Positions 8,644-18,042 are shown, counted from the stretch's first letter. The stretch is 57,808 nt of DNA from an uncultured Pirellulaceae bacterium (GCA_937929805.1 CALFUT010000046.1:1-57808), one strand, 5' to 3'. A program made the numbers and translations. Notes: generated from the letters alone by a model not told the origin.

Positions 8644-9987
8644 ATGTCACTACCTGCTAAACCTTGCTTCGGTATTGGTGATTACGCCAATGGTCGCATT
8701 CTGACCATCGACGATAACGCTTCTATCCACGAAGACTATCGAAAAGTGCTTCTGCAACGGGAAACGAATGCTCAGCTAAGCGATGCCGAGAGCATTCTTT
8801 TTGGTGATCCGGGCGAAACAAATCGGCCCCCGCACCCTTTCATTGAGTATCAGATCGACTCTGCCTTTCAAGGCGAACAGGGTCTGGAACTGGTCAAGCA
8901 ATCGCTAGCCAATAATACGCCTTATGCGGTCGCGTTTGTCGATGTAAGGATGCCACCGGGTTGGGATGGGATCGAAACAGTTCAGCGAATTTGGGAAGTT
9001 GCTCCTGATCTTCCAGTGGTGTTGTGCACTGCTCACTCAGATTACTCTTGGGATGAAATCCGCTCCAAACTTGATCGGGCGGATCAGTTTCTAATTCTCA
9101 AGAAGCCATTTGATCCGATCGAATTGCGGCAGGTTGCTGCGGCGCAAGTCGCACGCTGGCGATTAAACAAGATTTCTGCAAAGACCTTGGAGGATCTTGA
9201 GGCGATGGTAGAGGTCAGAACCCGAGAAATCGCAATGACGCGAGACCTAGTGTTTTTCACGCTCGCCCGACTGGCTGAATCTCGCGACCCGGAAACAGGC
9301 GAACATCTTGATCGCATCCAAGGCTACACTCGCATCCTTGCTCAAACCATTGCAACTAAGAAACTGGATGGTTACGAACTTGATCGCCGTAACATCGAAA
9401 CGATCGTCCGTTCAAGCCTCCTGCACGACATCGGAAAAGTCGGAATCCCCGACTCAGTTTTGCTCAAGCCGGGCAGGCTGACACCTGATGAATTTGAAAT
9501 TATGAAGCAGCACACTGAGATTGGTGCGGCCGCTTTGGAAGACGCAAGCAACAAATCCGAGTGTTGCGAGTTCTTAGAAACCGCCGCCGAAATCGCCCGC
9601 TATCATCATGAGCGATTCGATGGAACGGGATACCCTTCGGGGCTTTCAGGTAAGTCCATCCCTCTTTCGGCACGAATTGTTGCCGTGGCGGATGTTTTCG
9701 ACGCGCTGACTTCCGAGCGAGTCTACAAAAAGGCCATGCCGCCCCACGATGCTCGCGAGCTGATCGAGTCCGAGTCTGGGATCCATTTCGACCCGGTGGT
9801 CGCTTCCGCATTCATAGAATCATGGGATCAGTTCTTAGAACTAGCGATGATCAGCCACGGCAAAACGTGGACAGCGGAAAACACTGAGGCGGAGTCCGAA
9901 ACCGTGATTTCGACTATTTCAGACACCATGGTGGATTCCGGTCCCCAAACATTTGTGGGGCAGAGCAACTCAGCAAGCGCCCGCTGA
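8644..9987 (+). CDS. Receiver plus HD-GYP domain protein (putative c-di-GMP phosphodiesterase)
   Basis: 447 residues. The receiver domain (about 15-180) has TIDDN, phospho-acceptor Asp100 in FVDVRMPP, and the conserved Lys in ILKKPF; its helix 1-strand 2 region holds an insertion of roughly 30 residues. A linker helix leads to a complete HD-GYP domain: HLDR, HDIGKVGIP (His261), the HTEIG histidine, HHERFDGTGYP (His321) and VADVFDAL. All residues expected for the metal centre and the GYP motif are present, so it is probably active in hydrolysing cyclic-di-GMP. The chosen ATG follows GGCGAG; an in-frame ATG at 8587 would add a Pro-rich stretch. It is followed 29 bases later by a PAS histidine kinase, its likely partner. 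Confidence 0.92.
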   Translation: MSLPAKPCFGIGDYANGRILTIDDNASIHEDYRKVLLQRETNAQLSDAESILFGDPGETNRPPHPFIEYQIDSAFQGEQGLELVKQSLANNTPYAVAFVDVRMPPGWDGIETVQRIWEVAPDLPVVLCTAHSDYSWDEIRSKLDRADQFLILKKPFDPIELRQVAAAQVARWRLNKISAKTLEDLEAMVEVRTREIAMTRDLVFFTLARLAESRDPETGEHLDRIQGYTRILAQTIATKKLDGYELDRRNIETIVRSSLLHDIGKVGIPDSVLLKPGRLTPDEFEIMKQHTEIGAAALEDASNKSECCEFLETAAEIARYHHERFDGTGYPSGLSGKSIPLSARIVAVADVFDALTSERVYKKAMPPHDARELIESESGIHFDPVVASAFIESWDQFLELAMISHGKTWTAENTEAESETVISTISDTMVDSGPQTFVGQSNSASAR

Positions 9988-10016
9988 AGAAAACATCATT
10001 TGTCGATCGAATTATC

Positions 10017-11693
10017 ATGTTTCAATCTGAACAAGTCTTACGTCAACTTGTGGCAAACTCGAACAGCTGCATTTTTGTTACCGACCAAGCTGGTCGTTTG
10101 GCGATGGTCAGTCCTCCCGCCAGACAATTCTTCAACGACAGCGCGTGTCAGATTGAAGGGCAGCCAATTGAGCAGTGCATCTGCAACGCAAGTTTGTTGA
10201 ACGCTTATACAAACGCAGAAGACGCGTTAAGCAAGGGTCGAATCACGTTCCAAGAACTGGCACCTTGGGGCGAGGCCAACAACCAGTTCGCACTTCGATT
10301 CCAAGCCAATAAAGTTGTCGAAGCTGACGGCGTATTCCTTGGCTGCATCTACACGTTCACAGTTGAAAAATCAGATCAGCAGTTAGAATTCGAAGCCATC
10401 ATGCTGACCAATCTGATGCGAAACTGTGAAGACCTAATCTATTTTAAAGATCTGGATTCTAAATTCACTCGCATCAGCGACTCGATGGTGGAACAACTCG
10501 GCGGCGAATCCGTTGAAGCGATTCTTGGAAAAACAGACTTTGATTTCTGGGAACCGAGATGTGCCGAGGGATTCTACAGCGACGAACTGGAAATCATCCA
10601 GACTGGAAAATCGTTGACTAGCAAACCGGAACGCACCGAGCGCGCCGGCGAAAAAACAGCTTGGGTTCTGACTTCCAAAATGCCGCTTCGCGATGAAAAC
10701 AATAACATCGTTGGAACCTTCGGCATTAGTAAGGACATCACTAGCCAAAAGGAAACCGAGCTGGAGCTTGAGTCGACACACAAACAATTGATGGACGCCT
10801 CCCGACAAGCTGGGATGGCGGAAATCGCCACGAACGTGATTCACAACGTAGGCAACGTGCTTAACAGTATCAATGTATCGATCTCGCAAGCGGCCGATAT
10901 CTCACGTGGGTTAAAAATTGAAAACCTGAAGAAAATTGCCGACATGCTGCTGGCAAATATCGACGACCCAAAATTTTTAACCGAGAACGAAAAAGGGAAA
11001 CGCATCCCTGAGTACCTTTCATTAGTCGCTGATGAACTGGAAACGAATCGCAGCACCATTCAGGAAGAACTTGAATCGACTCAGTGCCACCTTCAACACG
11101 TTAAAATGATCGTTTCGATGCAGCAAGAATACGCAACGGCCAACCGAGTTATTGAACAAGTCGATCTGGCTGCGGTATTGGAAGATGCGATCAAAATGAG
11201 CAGCGGCTCGCTTGAGCGACATCGGATCACCCTAGTCCGCGATTTTGAACCCGGCATTGAGATCATGCTGGACAAGCATCGAGTGATGCAGATTTTGGTC
11301 AACCTGATCCGCAACGGAAAACACGCGGTACAGGATACCAATCAAGATAAGCGAATGCTCAAGATCGCGGTTGTTCAGCCCGACAGTCAATCAGTTTCGA
11401 TTGAGATCACCGACAACGGTGTCGGCATCTCTCCCGATAACATGCTCAAGCTATTCAACCACGGATTTTCAACGAAATCGAACGGACATGGCTTTGGGCT
11501 GCATAGCGGCGCAAATTCAGCAAAGGAACTTGGCGGATCGCTAACCGCTCACAGCGACGGCTTAGGCAAAGGGGCAACGTTCAAACTGACGCTTCCGCTT
11601 GAGACCAATGACATCGTGGCGGCCGATGCTGCTCCCATCCTGCACACGGACGCCGGCTCAAACATTTTTACCTCACCTTCCGCAACCGTTTGA
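10017..11693 (+). CDS. PAS-domain sensor histidine kinase
   Basis: 558 residues with no transmembrane segment, so probably a cytoplasmic sensor. An N-terminal PAS-like domain (about 8-115) is followed by a second PAS domain (about 130-240, with YFKDLDSKFTRIS and FGISKDIT). A short coiled coil leads to a dimerisation helix with NVIHNVGNVLNS (His276), the variant phospho-acceptor box common in such kinases. The GHKL domain is complete: N box NLIRNGKHAV, G1 TDNGVGI, F box NHGFSTK and G2 GHGFGLHSG. It follows the REC-HD-GYP gene by 29 bases, so autophosphorylated His276 may phosphorylate that receiver. The sensed signal is unknown. Confidence 0.92.
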   Translation: MFQSEQVLRQLVANSNSCIFVTDQAGRLAMVSPPARQFFNDSACQIEGQPIEQCICNASLLNAYTNAEDALSKGRITFQELAPWGEANNQFALRFQANKVVEADGVFLGCIYTFTVEKSDQQLEFEAIMLTNLMRNCEDLIYFKDLDSKFTRISDSMVEQLGGESVEAILGKTDFDFWEPRCAEGFYSDELEIIQTGKSLTSKPERTERAGEKTAWVLTSKMPLRDENNNIVGTFGISKDITSQKETELELESTHKQLMDASRQAGMAEIATNVIHNVGNVLNSINVSISQAADISRGLKIENLKKIADMLLANIDDPKFLTENEKGKRIPEYLSLVADELETNRSTIQEELESTQCHLQHVKMIVSMQQEYATANRVIEQVDLAAVLEDAIKMSSGSLERHRITLVRDFEPGIEIMLDKHRVMQILVNLIRNGKHAVQDTNQDKRMLKIAVVQPDSQSVSIEITDNGVGISPDNMLKLFNHGFSTKSNGHGFGLHSGANSAKELGGSLTAHSDGLGKGATFKLTLPLETNDIVAADAAPILHTDAGSNIFTSPSATV

Positions 11694-12199
11694 TTCACGT
11701 CTGAACGAATTGCTTTCGCCGACCTCGTTGTCAATCTTGCATTGCCATCTTGCGGTCATTGCGTTGCTTCAATCAACGCCGCAGCCAATCACAACCGCAC
11801 CCTCAACGTTCTTGATCGCTGAAGAAACGTGTGCTGTCTAACCGAACGAGAAAACTCGTTCCGGCAGGGAAACACGAGCGTTTCGGTTGCTCAAGTTTTT
11901 GGCTATCTATTTCTTAACGAGCACGATGGCTAAGTGTCGCATTGGCGATCGCTGACACACAGTTCGAAATAAACTGTCAACGGATCGTGTTCGTTTGTTA
12001 ACTAACGGATTGCGACACGGCTTGTAATCACGTGGCAAAAGCAGTCGCCCTCTTGTGACTGGTGGAACACCGTTAAAACGTTAGATGCAAAGTGCTCGGG
12101 TTGCCAAAGCAAATGCGACCATCATAATGGATCGTCGCTTCCATCTGTGTAGACGTGTTGATACTTGTGAACTGCTTACGATTCATAGCGGAGCATTGG
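11694..12199. other. 506-bp intergenic region without a gene
   Basis: No convincing ORF is present. A 7-bp perfect inverted repeat (GAACGAG, AAAA, CTCGTTC; 11844-11861) could be the 3' hairpin of the kinase transcript, though it has no T run. The remainder probably contains the promoter of the metalloprotease gene, but I cannot pick out a clear -35/-10 pair. Confidence 0.5.
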
Positions 12200-14167
12200 A
12201 TGGATTTATCACAGCGAAATTCTAAAACGCGACTCTCGCGTATTTTGCCGGTCACGGTGGTGTTGATTGCACTTGGTTTGGCTGCCGGCTGGAGCCAACC
12301 AAAACAGGCAGACGATGAAATCATGTCGATGCTGGGCCTGAAGTCTGGTGAACTTGTCACCATCGCGCAACAACCGGCGGGGAAATCTGAGATGGCCATC
12401 ACGATGAATGGCAAAGATTACACGATCGATTACGCACTTCAATCCAATCGATCTAAGCGGTTCCGAGTATTGGTTCAGCAAGACAATGGCGAGCTTATCG
12501 AGCAAACTACCCCCACGGTAAGCACGATTCGTGGCACTTTGCGGGGCATTGAAGGTAGTCAAGTCGTTGGCTGCATCACCGAAGACGGTTGTTGTGCCAA
12601 GATTAAGTTTCCTTCGGGTGAAGACTGCTACATCGAGCCAGTCAATCGCGCGATCAAGAATCGCGCTTTGGACCGAGTTCACGTTGTCTACACGAAAGAC
12701 CAAGTGATTCCCATAGAAGGGCAATGTGGTGCCGCAACAAATCTGGCTCAAGCTGAACAAAGTGTCGCTGAACCCAGCACTTCTGCCGCCAGCGTTTTAC
12801 AAGAGTGCGAACTTGCAGTGGATGCTGACTTTGAATACTTCTCGACCTTTGGTTCTGTCGAAGCGACCCTTGCCCGCATCGAGCTGATTATCAATCTAGT
12901 GAATGATCAATATGAGTCAGAAGTTGGTATTCGGCATACCGTCTCTACTGCGGTGATTCGGGCGACGGCGAACGACCCGTACACGACATCCGACCCAGAG
13001 GGTTTGCTTGATCAGCTTCGCGACGAATACCGATTCAGCGGCTTCGACGGTGACCTGTGCCATCTTTTCACTGGCAAAAATCTCTCTGGCAACACGATCG
13101 GAATCGCATTTATCGGCGTTGTCTGCAGCCAAAGTTTCGGCTACGGACTTTCACAAAATTTGAATCTTTTGGCCAACATGACTGACTTGGTGGCTCATGA
13201 ACTGGGACACAATTGGAACCAAGATCATTGCAATTGTCCGAACCACACCATGAACGCCACGCTCAATGGTGCGAACGATTTCAACGACACACTCACCGTT
13301 CCAAATCTAATTTCGTATCGCAACAGACTGAATTGCTTGGATTCGATCACGAGCCCCGCCAATGACGATCTGGCTGGCGTGCTCAATGTTGTTGGTCCAA
13401 ATTTTTCTGTCACGGGATCCAACATTAACTCAACCACTGAGGCGGCAGAGCAGAATTTGCTCCAAGTCGGTTCTTCCCTTTGGTGGCAAATGGATGCTGA
13501 CCAAAGTGGCACTGTCACCCTTGATACTTTTGGCAGCGATTTTGACACGCAGCTACATGTGTACGAATCTTCGCCCGCCGGCGGGTTCGCCAGACTTGAA
13601 CTGGTCGGCAACAACGATGACACGGCCGATCCTGAGTCGAGCTCTACGCTCCAAAGTCAAGTGACTGTCGATGTGCAAGCCGGGACCCGCTACGCAATTC
13701 GCGTGGGCGGATTTCGAAGCAGCACTTCGATCAGCGATGGAAGCGAGGGAAATATCGTTCTCAATGGAACTTTATTGGCTGCCGGCGTGGTGTTGGGTGA
13801 CTTCGACGCTGATGGAGACGTCGATTGCGACGATTTAGATGGCTACATTGGAAACCTTGGCGTTACCGTAGATCCAACACTCGCGCCGCTGGATTTGGAC
13901 AACAGCGGAACGCTCACCGGATCTGACGCGAATACGCTGATCACCACACTAATTCAGACTTCAAATGGTCTTACAGGTACGTTTCCCGGCGACCTGAATT
14001 GCGACGGCGAGGTTACTGTTCTCGGCGATGGCTTCGTATTGCTTAGAAACTTGCAAAATCCTGTCACCCGTTACTCGCAGGGTGATATCAATTTCGATGG
14101 ATTCGTCAATGTTTTAGACGATGGATTCATTCTGATTGCCAATTTGGGAATGACGAATAATCCTTAG
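12200..14167 (+). CDS. Secreted metzincin-like zinc metalloprotease with dockerin-like C-terminus
   Basis: 655 residues. The ATG with GCGGAG upstream is chosen because it opens a signal-anchor sequence (SRILPVTVVLIALGLAAG); a further ATG 45 bases upstream would only lengthen the n-region. A propeptide-like region (about 40-190) is followed by a peptidase domain with VAHELGHNWNQDHC (His333, Glu334, His337 and a third His after five residues), the reprolysin-type HExxHxxxxxH zinc site, and several Cys. A later beta-rich region (about 400-530) resembles bacterial pre-peptidase C-terminal domains. The last 120 residues hold four Asp-rich, dockerin/EF-hand-like calcium loops, such as DFDADGDVDCDD, DLNCDGEV and DINFDGFVN. 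It probably acts outside the cytoplasm. The substrate is unknown. Confidence 0.87.
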   Translation: MDLSQRNSKTRLSRILPVTVVLIALGLAAGWSQPKQADDEIMSMLGLKSGELVTIAQQPAGKSEMAITMNGKDYTIDYALQSNRSKRFRVLVQQDNGELIEQTTPTVSTIRGTLRGIEGSQVVGCITEDGCCAKIKFPSGEDCYIEPVNRAIKNRALDRVHVVYTKDQVIPIEGQCGAATNLAQAEQSVAEPSTSAASVLQECELAVDADFEYFSTFGSVEATLARIELIINLVNDQYESEVGIRHTVSTAVIRATANDPYTTSDPEGLLDQLRDEYRFSGFDGDLCHLFTGKNLSGNTIGIAFIGVVCSQSFGYGLSQNLNLLANMTDLVAHELGHNWNQDHCNCPNHTMNATLNGANDFNDTLTVPNLISYRNRLNCLDSITSPANDDLAGVLNVVGPNFSVTGSNINSTTEAAEQNLLQVGSSLWWQMDADQSGTVTLDTFGSDFDTQLHVYESSPAGGFARLELVGNNDDTADPESSSTLQSQVTVDVQAGTRYAIRVGGFRSSTSISDGSEGNIVLNGTLLAAGVVLGDFDADGDVDCDDLDGYIGNLGVTVDPTLAPLDLDNSGTLTGSDANTLITTLIQTSNGLTGTFPGDLNCDGEVTVLGDGFVLLRNLQNPVTRYSQGDINFDGFVNVLDDGFILIANLGMTNNP

Positions 14168-14357
14168 GTTGTCGGAACAACCGTCATGAGTTCAGCGTAT
14201 TTTCTTTCTGGTCGGCCATTCGAAAAAACGGAATCAAGCAGGTGCCTTGTAGAATGGCTCAGTATTTTATGGCCCGCAATCCAGATACTTCGCGTAGCCA
14301 TAGCTTCACCTGAGCAGTAGAATAATTCGAAATTGCAACCGCCTGAAATTCAAACGC

Positions 14358-14457
14358 GGAAGTGCTTGCTCGGCTGGTGCCGGCCACGGTCTTCAAAACC
14401 GTCGGGTCGTGTGGAAATCACGTGATCGGTGGGTTCGATTCCCATGCACTTCCGCCA
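14358..14457 (+). tRNA. selC: tRNA-Sec (anticodon UCA), selenocysteine tRNA
   Basis: 100 nt including an encoded CCA. The acceptor stem is the extra-long 8-bp GGAAGTGC/GCACTTCC with discriminator G. The T arm has 5 bp (GTGGG/CCCAT, one G-U) with loop TTCGATT, giving the 8+5 architecture of bacterial tRNA-Sec. The anticodon stem ACGGT/ACCGT encloses loop CTTCAAA with TCA at 14393-14395. The D arm has a 4-base loop (TGGT) and at least 5 bp, and a long variable arm lies between. It should be serylated and converted to Sec-tRNA for UGA decoding with SelA, SelB and SelD, none of which lie in this window. No obvious selenoprotein is seen here. Confidence 0.95.
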
Positions 14458-14518
14458 TTTTTTCCCTAGGGCTTAGAGCTGGACCTTCGGCCCAAGGCGT
14501 TCGTAGTACCGGTTTTTC

Positions 14519-14594
14519 AACCGCGAATGGACACCAATAAACGCGAATAAAAATTCAGGTTTGCATTCGCGTCCATTGGCGTGTGTTCGCGGTT
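14519..14594. repeat. 76-bp imperfect palindrome (CGCGAA-type intergenic repeat)
   Basis: Outer arms AACCGCGAA and TTCGCGGTT are exact complements, and inner blocks pair with few mismatches: CCAAT with ATTGG, and ACGCGAAT with ATTCGCGT. It would form one long hairpin in either transcript. It lies between selC and the convergent TrhO-RluA gene, a position suited to a two-way terminator or a dispersed intergenic repeat. The rest of the 14168-14800 stretch outside this element and selC shows no gene. Confidence 0.8.
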
Positions 14595-14800
14595 CTTCTC
14601 AGTCCGTCTGTTCCGTATTGAAAAGATGCCTCACGAGTGGTTGATAAACGAAGAACCGTGAGTCGTTTAACGGCGAGCCGGATGGCGACCGTGTTTCCTC
14701 ACCCAAGCCAATCGCCGACGCCTGCCGGCTAATCGTTAAACAGGACAAGCGTTGGCCAAGTCGGGTGCATGATGAACCAAAAGCCGTGGCTTAACACGGC

Positions 14801-16591
14801 TCATTCGCAATCCGCCCATGCTGGTGCCGGTGCCTCAAACGTCACGACTTCCTTCGTGTCAGGATGCCGTATCGTCAATCGCCACGCGTGCAAGCACATC
14901 GGTGGGGAACCAACCGCCCGCGTTTGCATGATCTTTTCTTGCCCTTCTGAGTAGATCGTGTCGCCCACGATCGGAAACCCAAGATGGTTTAAGTGCAACC
15001 GAATCTGGTTGGTGCGACCAGTGATAGGACGACACTCGACCAGCGAAGTTCCATCCTCAAATTTCTTCACCACAGAAAAATTCGTTGCCGATGGCAGCCC
15101 GTTGTCATCGATTGCCCGAGACCCCGCGATGTCAGCCGCCTTGGCAGAAATCGCAGCATCACAGCTGAACGCATCTTCCGGCAGGTGTCCCGAGACCTTG
15201 GCAAGGTAGACTTTCTTGACTTCGTTTTCGACAAATTGAGGTGACAGCTCCGCCGCGATGGCTCGCTTTTTCGCCAAGACCAGAACGCCGGTCGTGTTCG
15301 CATCCAATCGATGCACGGTTCTCAGTTGAGCGGCCGGGTACGCAAGCTTCAAAAAATTCACCAAGGTGTTTCGGTTGAAACGTCCACTGGGGTGCATGGG
15401 CAACGGAGCCGGTTTATCGATCACCAAGATCGATTCGTCCTCATGGAGAAACTTGACTTCATTGCTGACGTCGGGTTCAACTGTCTGAGGCACCCAATGC
15501 TCGACTCGCCAACCTGATCGCACGGGTTCGTCGGCCGAAAGCGGTCGGCCCTTGTAACGGACTCGATCTTCGTCACAAGACTTCTGCCAAAATTCTCGCC
15601 CAAGCTGAGTGTGCATCCCCAACAGAAATTCGATCACCGGCTGATGATCAAATCGAAGCGGAACATTCATGGGCCGAACGTTGTCGTAGGGCTGAGAACC
15701 GGGCAGGGGCGTCGTCGCTTCCGCCAACTGCTCGTTGAGTTGCCCCAGCCGTTCCGACCGGTTTTGGCCAGGCGTGGCATGACACTTTGGGCAGGATTTC
15801 GGCGGCAGGTAAAGAGGCGACTGCTGATCTTCTAAACTTAACACCGCTTGGCACGCGTAACACTGAGTGGTGTCGGTCTCCTGCAAGTTTGGGTCAACTG
15901 CGACTCGCTGATCAAACACAAAACATTCGCCATCGTAATGATCACCGCCACATTCTTCAAAGTATTTCAGAATTCCGCCATCTAGCTGGAACACGTTTTC
16001 AAAACCTTGCTCCTCCATCAGTGGACCTGCTTTTTCGCATCGGATTCCACCGGTGCAAAACATCACGATAGGATTCTCTTTGACATTGTGTGGCAACCGA
16101 TTAACGGCATCGGGAAACTTCCGAAAGTGATCGATTCCAATCGGAGTCGCATTCTCAAACGTCCCAACTTCCACTTCATAATCGTTTCGAACGTCCAGCA
16201 AGGTTACCGGTTTTCCTTCATCCAGCCATTGCTTTAACTCGGTGGCCTTAAGCTTGGGACTGGTTCGTTGCTCGGGTACGATGGCAGGCACACCCATCGA
16301 GATAATTTCTTTCTTCAGCCGGACCAGCATCCGGTTGAACGGCTGGTGATCACTCAGACTTTCCTTGACTTCGAAGTCCGCGAATGGCTCCAGCTTTCGC
16401 AAATCGGTCAGAAAATCATCAACGCCTTCACGACTACCGGCCAGAAACAGATTGATGCCCTCGTTCGAAAGCAAAATCGTGCCCTTTAATTCCAGCTGGC
16501 GACAACGCGGCAGCAACTGCAATTTCAAGTCTGCCAGATCAGCCAGCGAGACAAACTTGTAGCCGGCAATGTTAACGAAAGTCGGATTCAT
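14801..16591 (-). CDS. Fusion of tRNA uridine-34 hydroxylase (TrhO/YceA) and RluA-family pseudouridine synthase
   Basis: 596 residues with two enzymes in one chain. Residues 1 to about 285 match TrhO: an N-terminal acylphosphatase-like part (KGTILLSNEGIN), a rhodanese domain with LLDVRNDYE, active-site Cys179 in FCTGGIRCEKAG, then the C-terminal Cys pairs CYAC and CPKC likely to bind zinc. TrhO makes 5-hydroxyuridine at position 34 of certain tRNAs. After a linker of roughly 80 residues comes an RluA-type synthase: VIDKPAPLPMHPSGR, catalytic Asp430 in HRLDANTTG, LVLAK and GRTNQIRLHL. The target uridine of that half cannot be told from sequence. The ATG at 16591 opens the conserved part; a TTG four codons upstream is the alternative start. 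No Shine-Dalgarno is obvious. Confidence 0.92.
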   Translation of the reverse strand: MNPTFVNIAGYKFVSLADLADLKLQLLPRCRQLELKGTILLSNEGINLFLAGSREGVDDFLTDLRKLEPFADFEVKESLSDHQPFNRMLVRLKKEIISMGVPAIVPEQRTSPKLKATELKQWLDEGKPVTLLDVRNDYEVEVGTFENATPIGIDHFRKFPDAVNRLPHNVKENPIVMFCTGGIRCEKAGPLMEEQGFENVFQLDGGILKYFEECGGDHYDGECFVFDQRVAVDPNLQETDTTQCYACQAVLSLEDQQSPLYLPPKSCPKCHATPGQNRSERLGQLNEQLAEATTPLPGSQPYDNVRPMNVPLRFDHQPVIEFLLGMHTQLGREFWQKSCDEDRVRYKGRPLSADEPVRSGWRVEHWVPQTVEPDVSNEVKFLHEDESILVIDKPAPLPMHPSGRFNRNTLVNFLKLAYPAAQLRTVHRLDANTTGVLVLAKKRAIAAELSPQFVENEVKKVYLAKVSGHLPEDAFSCDAAISAKAADIAGSRAIDDNGLPSATNFSVVKKFEDGTSLVECRPITGRTNQIRLHLNHLGFPIVGDTIYSEGQEKIMQTRAVGSPPMCLHAWRLTIRHPDTKEVVTFEAPAPAWADCE

Positions 16592-16677
16592 GGACACAAA
16601 CAATTAGTCTAATACGAACGGAACGAGCTGCTCATTTTGACCAAGATTCCTGCCTCGCGAAACCGCCCATTCCGGGC

Positions 16678-18042
16678 TCAAGCGACTTCAGAAATCGCCG
16701 TTCTGAGTAACTGGTCGACATCCAAGCTACGGATCCGATCGGCCCAAGCAGGATCTGCGAAAATTCGAACTTGTTTCACGTGGTCATCGAATTGGCGGCT
16801 GGCGAGAGTGTTGATCAAAGGAGAAACTTCGCCCAGCGACCGCCATGTGTCTTTGCCGTCACCATCACCGTCGTAAGCGACCTCGATGTCAAACTGAACC
16901 TCCAAACCAACGGGTGGAGCATCGACTAAAACGTCACCGGCAGGAATCGATTCGCCAAGTTGCTGACCGAGCAATTGACTCAGCTGATCTCCGCATGACA
17001 CCAGCCACGGATACGACCGATGAGCCAATGCTTGATACAAATCGGGCTTGTCCAAGACACTGTAATTCCTGATTCGCTTGTGCAGCCTTCGCACATCCCC
17101 AAACAGGCTGTCCAACAGTTTCTGCGACAACGCCGGAGTTCCGTCTGATCTAAGTCTCGAAATCATTTCCGATTCGCTCAAATGAAATAGCTCGATCAGC
17201 TGTTTGTGAAAGTTGTCACTCAAACGGTTCTGCTCAAACCATTGATAAAACGCTCGCTGAAGCATGCAGGTTGCACTTCGAACCGCGTGATGCCAATACA
17301 CTTCGCAGAACATCGTGTATCGCGAAATGACCATCAGTTCGGCCGCCGTTCGCCCTTTCTGGCTGATCGCTAATTTGTCTCCCGCTTCGTTCAAGCACAA
17401 GCTTCGAATCAGTCGAGCTGCATCGAAGTTCTGACCGTACGGCACACCGGCATGCAAGCTGTCTCGATGTAGATAATCCATCTTATCCACGTCGATCGGG
17501 CCCGACAAAATCGAACTGAGAATCGAATTCACCACGCTGCTGCGATCCTTTGCCAAAATGCTTAGCACTTCGTCTGGTTCAATGCCCCAGTGAGACTTCA
17601 GACATTCCCGGATCGCGTCGCCATGCAAGTAACGGCTTGCGGCGTCCTCATGTTCGAACAGCCCCTCTAGCTTCATGTCCTCGATTGGGTGACAGAACGG
17701 CCAGTGACCAATGTCATGCAGCAGCGCAGCAACGATCAGGCGTTGAGCATCGTGAACGGAGATCACCTGACAGAATCGAGGCCGATTAGCCAGCTGACGA
17801 AGAAATAGCAACGCGTTGCGGTAGACACCAAGCGAATGTTCGAAGCGATTGTGGTTGGCCGCCGGGTAAACGCAAGAAACTAAACCCAACTGGCTAATCT
17901 TCGAAAGCCGCTGAAACTCGGGCGCGTCAATCAGCGCCATCACTCGTTCGGTTACCGGCACGTCAATCTGATCAGGGATACGGATCAGACTTGCGGGTCC
18001 ATCGAGGGCGCGGATCTCAGGGATTGAGAGAAGCTGTTCCAT
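16678..18042 (-). CDS. HD-domain metal-dependent phosphohydrolase (dNTPase/SAMHD1-like)
   Basis: 454 residues of the COG1078/SAMHD1-like HD family. The N-terminal part reads DQIDVPVTERVMALIDAPE then FQRLSKISQLG, typical of the group. Metal ligands are His in NRFEHSLGVYRNA, the HD pair in LLHDIGHWPFCHP, and Asp in DVDKMDYLHRDS. Relatives hydrolyse dNTPs or other phosphate esters; the substrate here is not known. It lies downstream of the zinc-ribbon membrane protein gene (26-base gap, same strand) and upstream of the TrhO-RluA fusion, so co-transcription is possible. Confidence 0.88.
   Translation of the reverse strand: MEQLLSIPEIRALDGPASLIRIPDQIDVPVTERVMALIDAPEFQRLSKISQLGLVSCVYPAANHNRFEHSLGVYRNALLFLRQLANRPRFCQVISVHDAQRLIVAALLHDIGHWPFCHPIEDMKLEGLFEHEDAASRYLHGDAIRECLKSHWGIEPDEVLSILAKDRSSVVNSILSSILSGPIDVDKMDYLHRDSLHAGVPYGQNFDAARLIRSLCLNEAGDKLAISQKGRTAAELMVISRYTMFCEVYWHHAVRSATCMLQRAFYQWFEQNRLSDNFHKQLIELFHLSESEMISRLRSDGTPALSQKLLDSLFGDVRRLHKRIRNYSVLDKPDLYQALAHRSYPWLVSCGDQLSQLLGQQLGESIPAGDVLVDAPPVGLEVQFDIEVAYDGDGDGKDTWRSLGEVSPLINTLASRQFDDHVKQVRIFADPAWADRIRSLDVDQLLRTAISEVA

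Noticed and set aside
14801-14803. Terminal TGA of the TrhO-RluA gene as a Sec codon
   Set aside because: The protein ends at the normal RluA C-terminus; no conserved extension follows.
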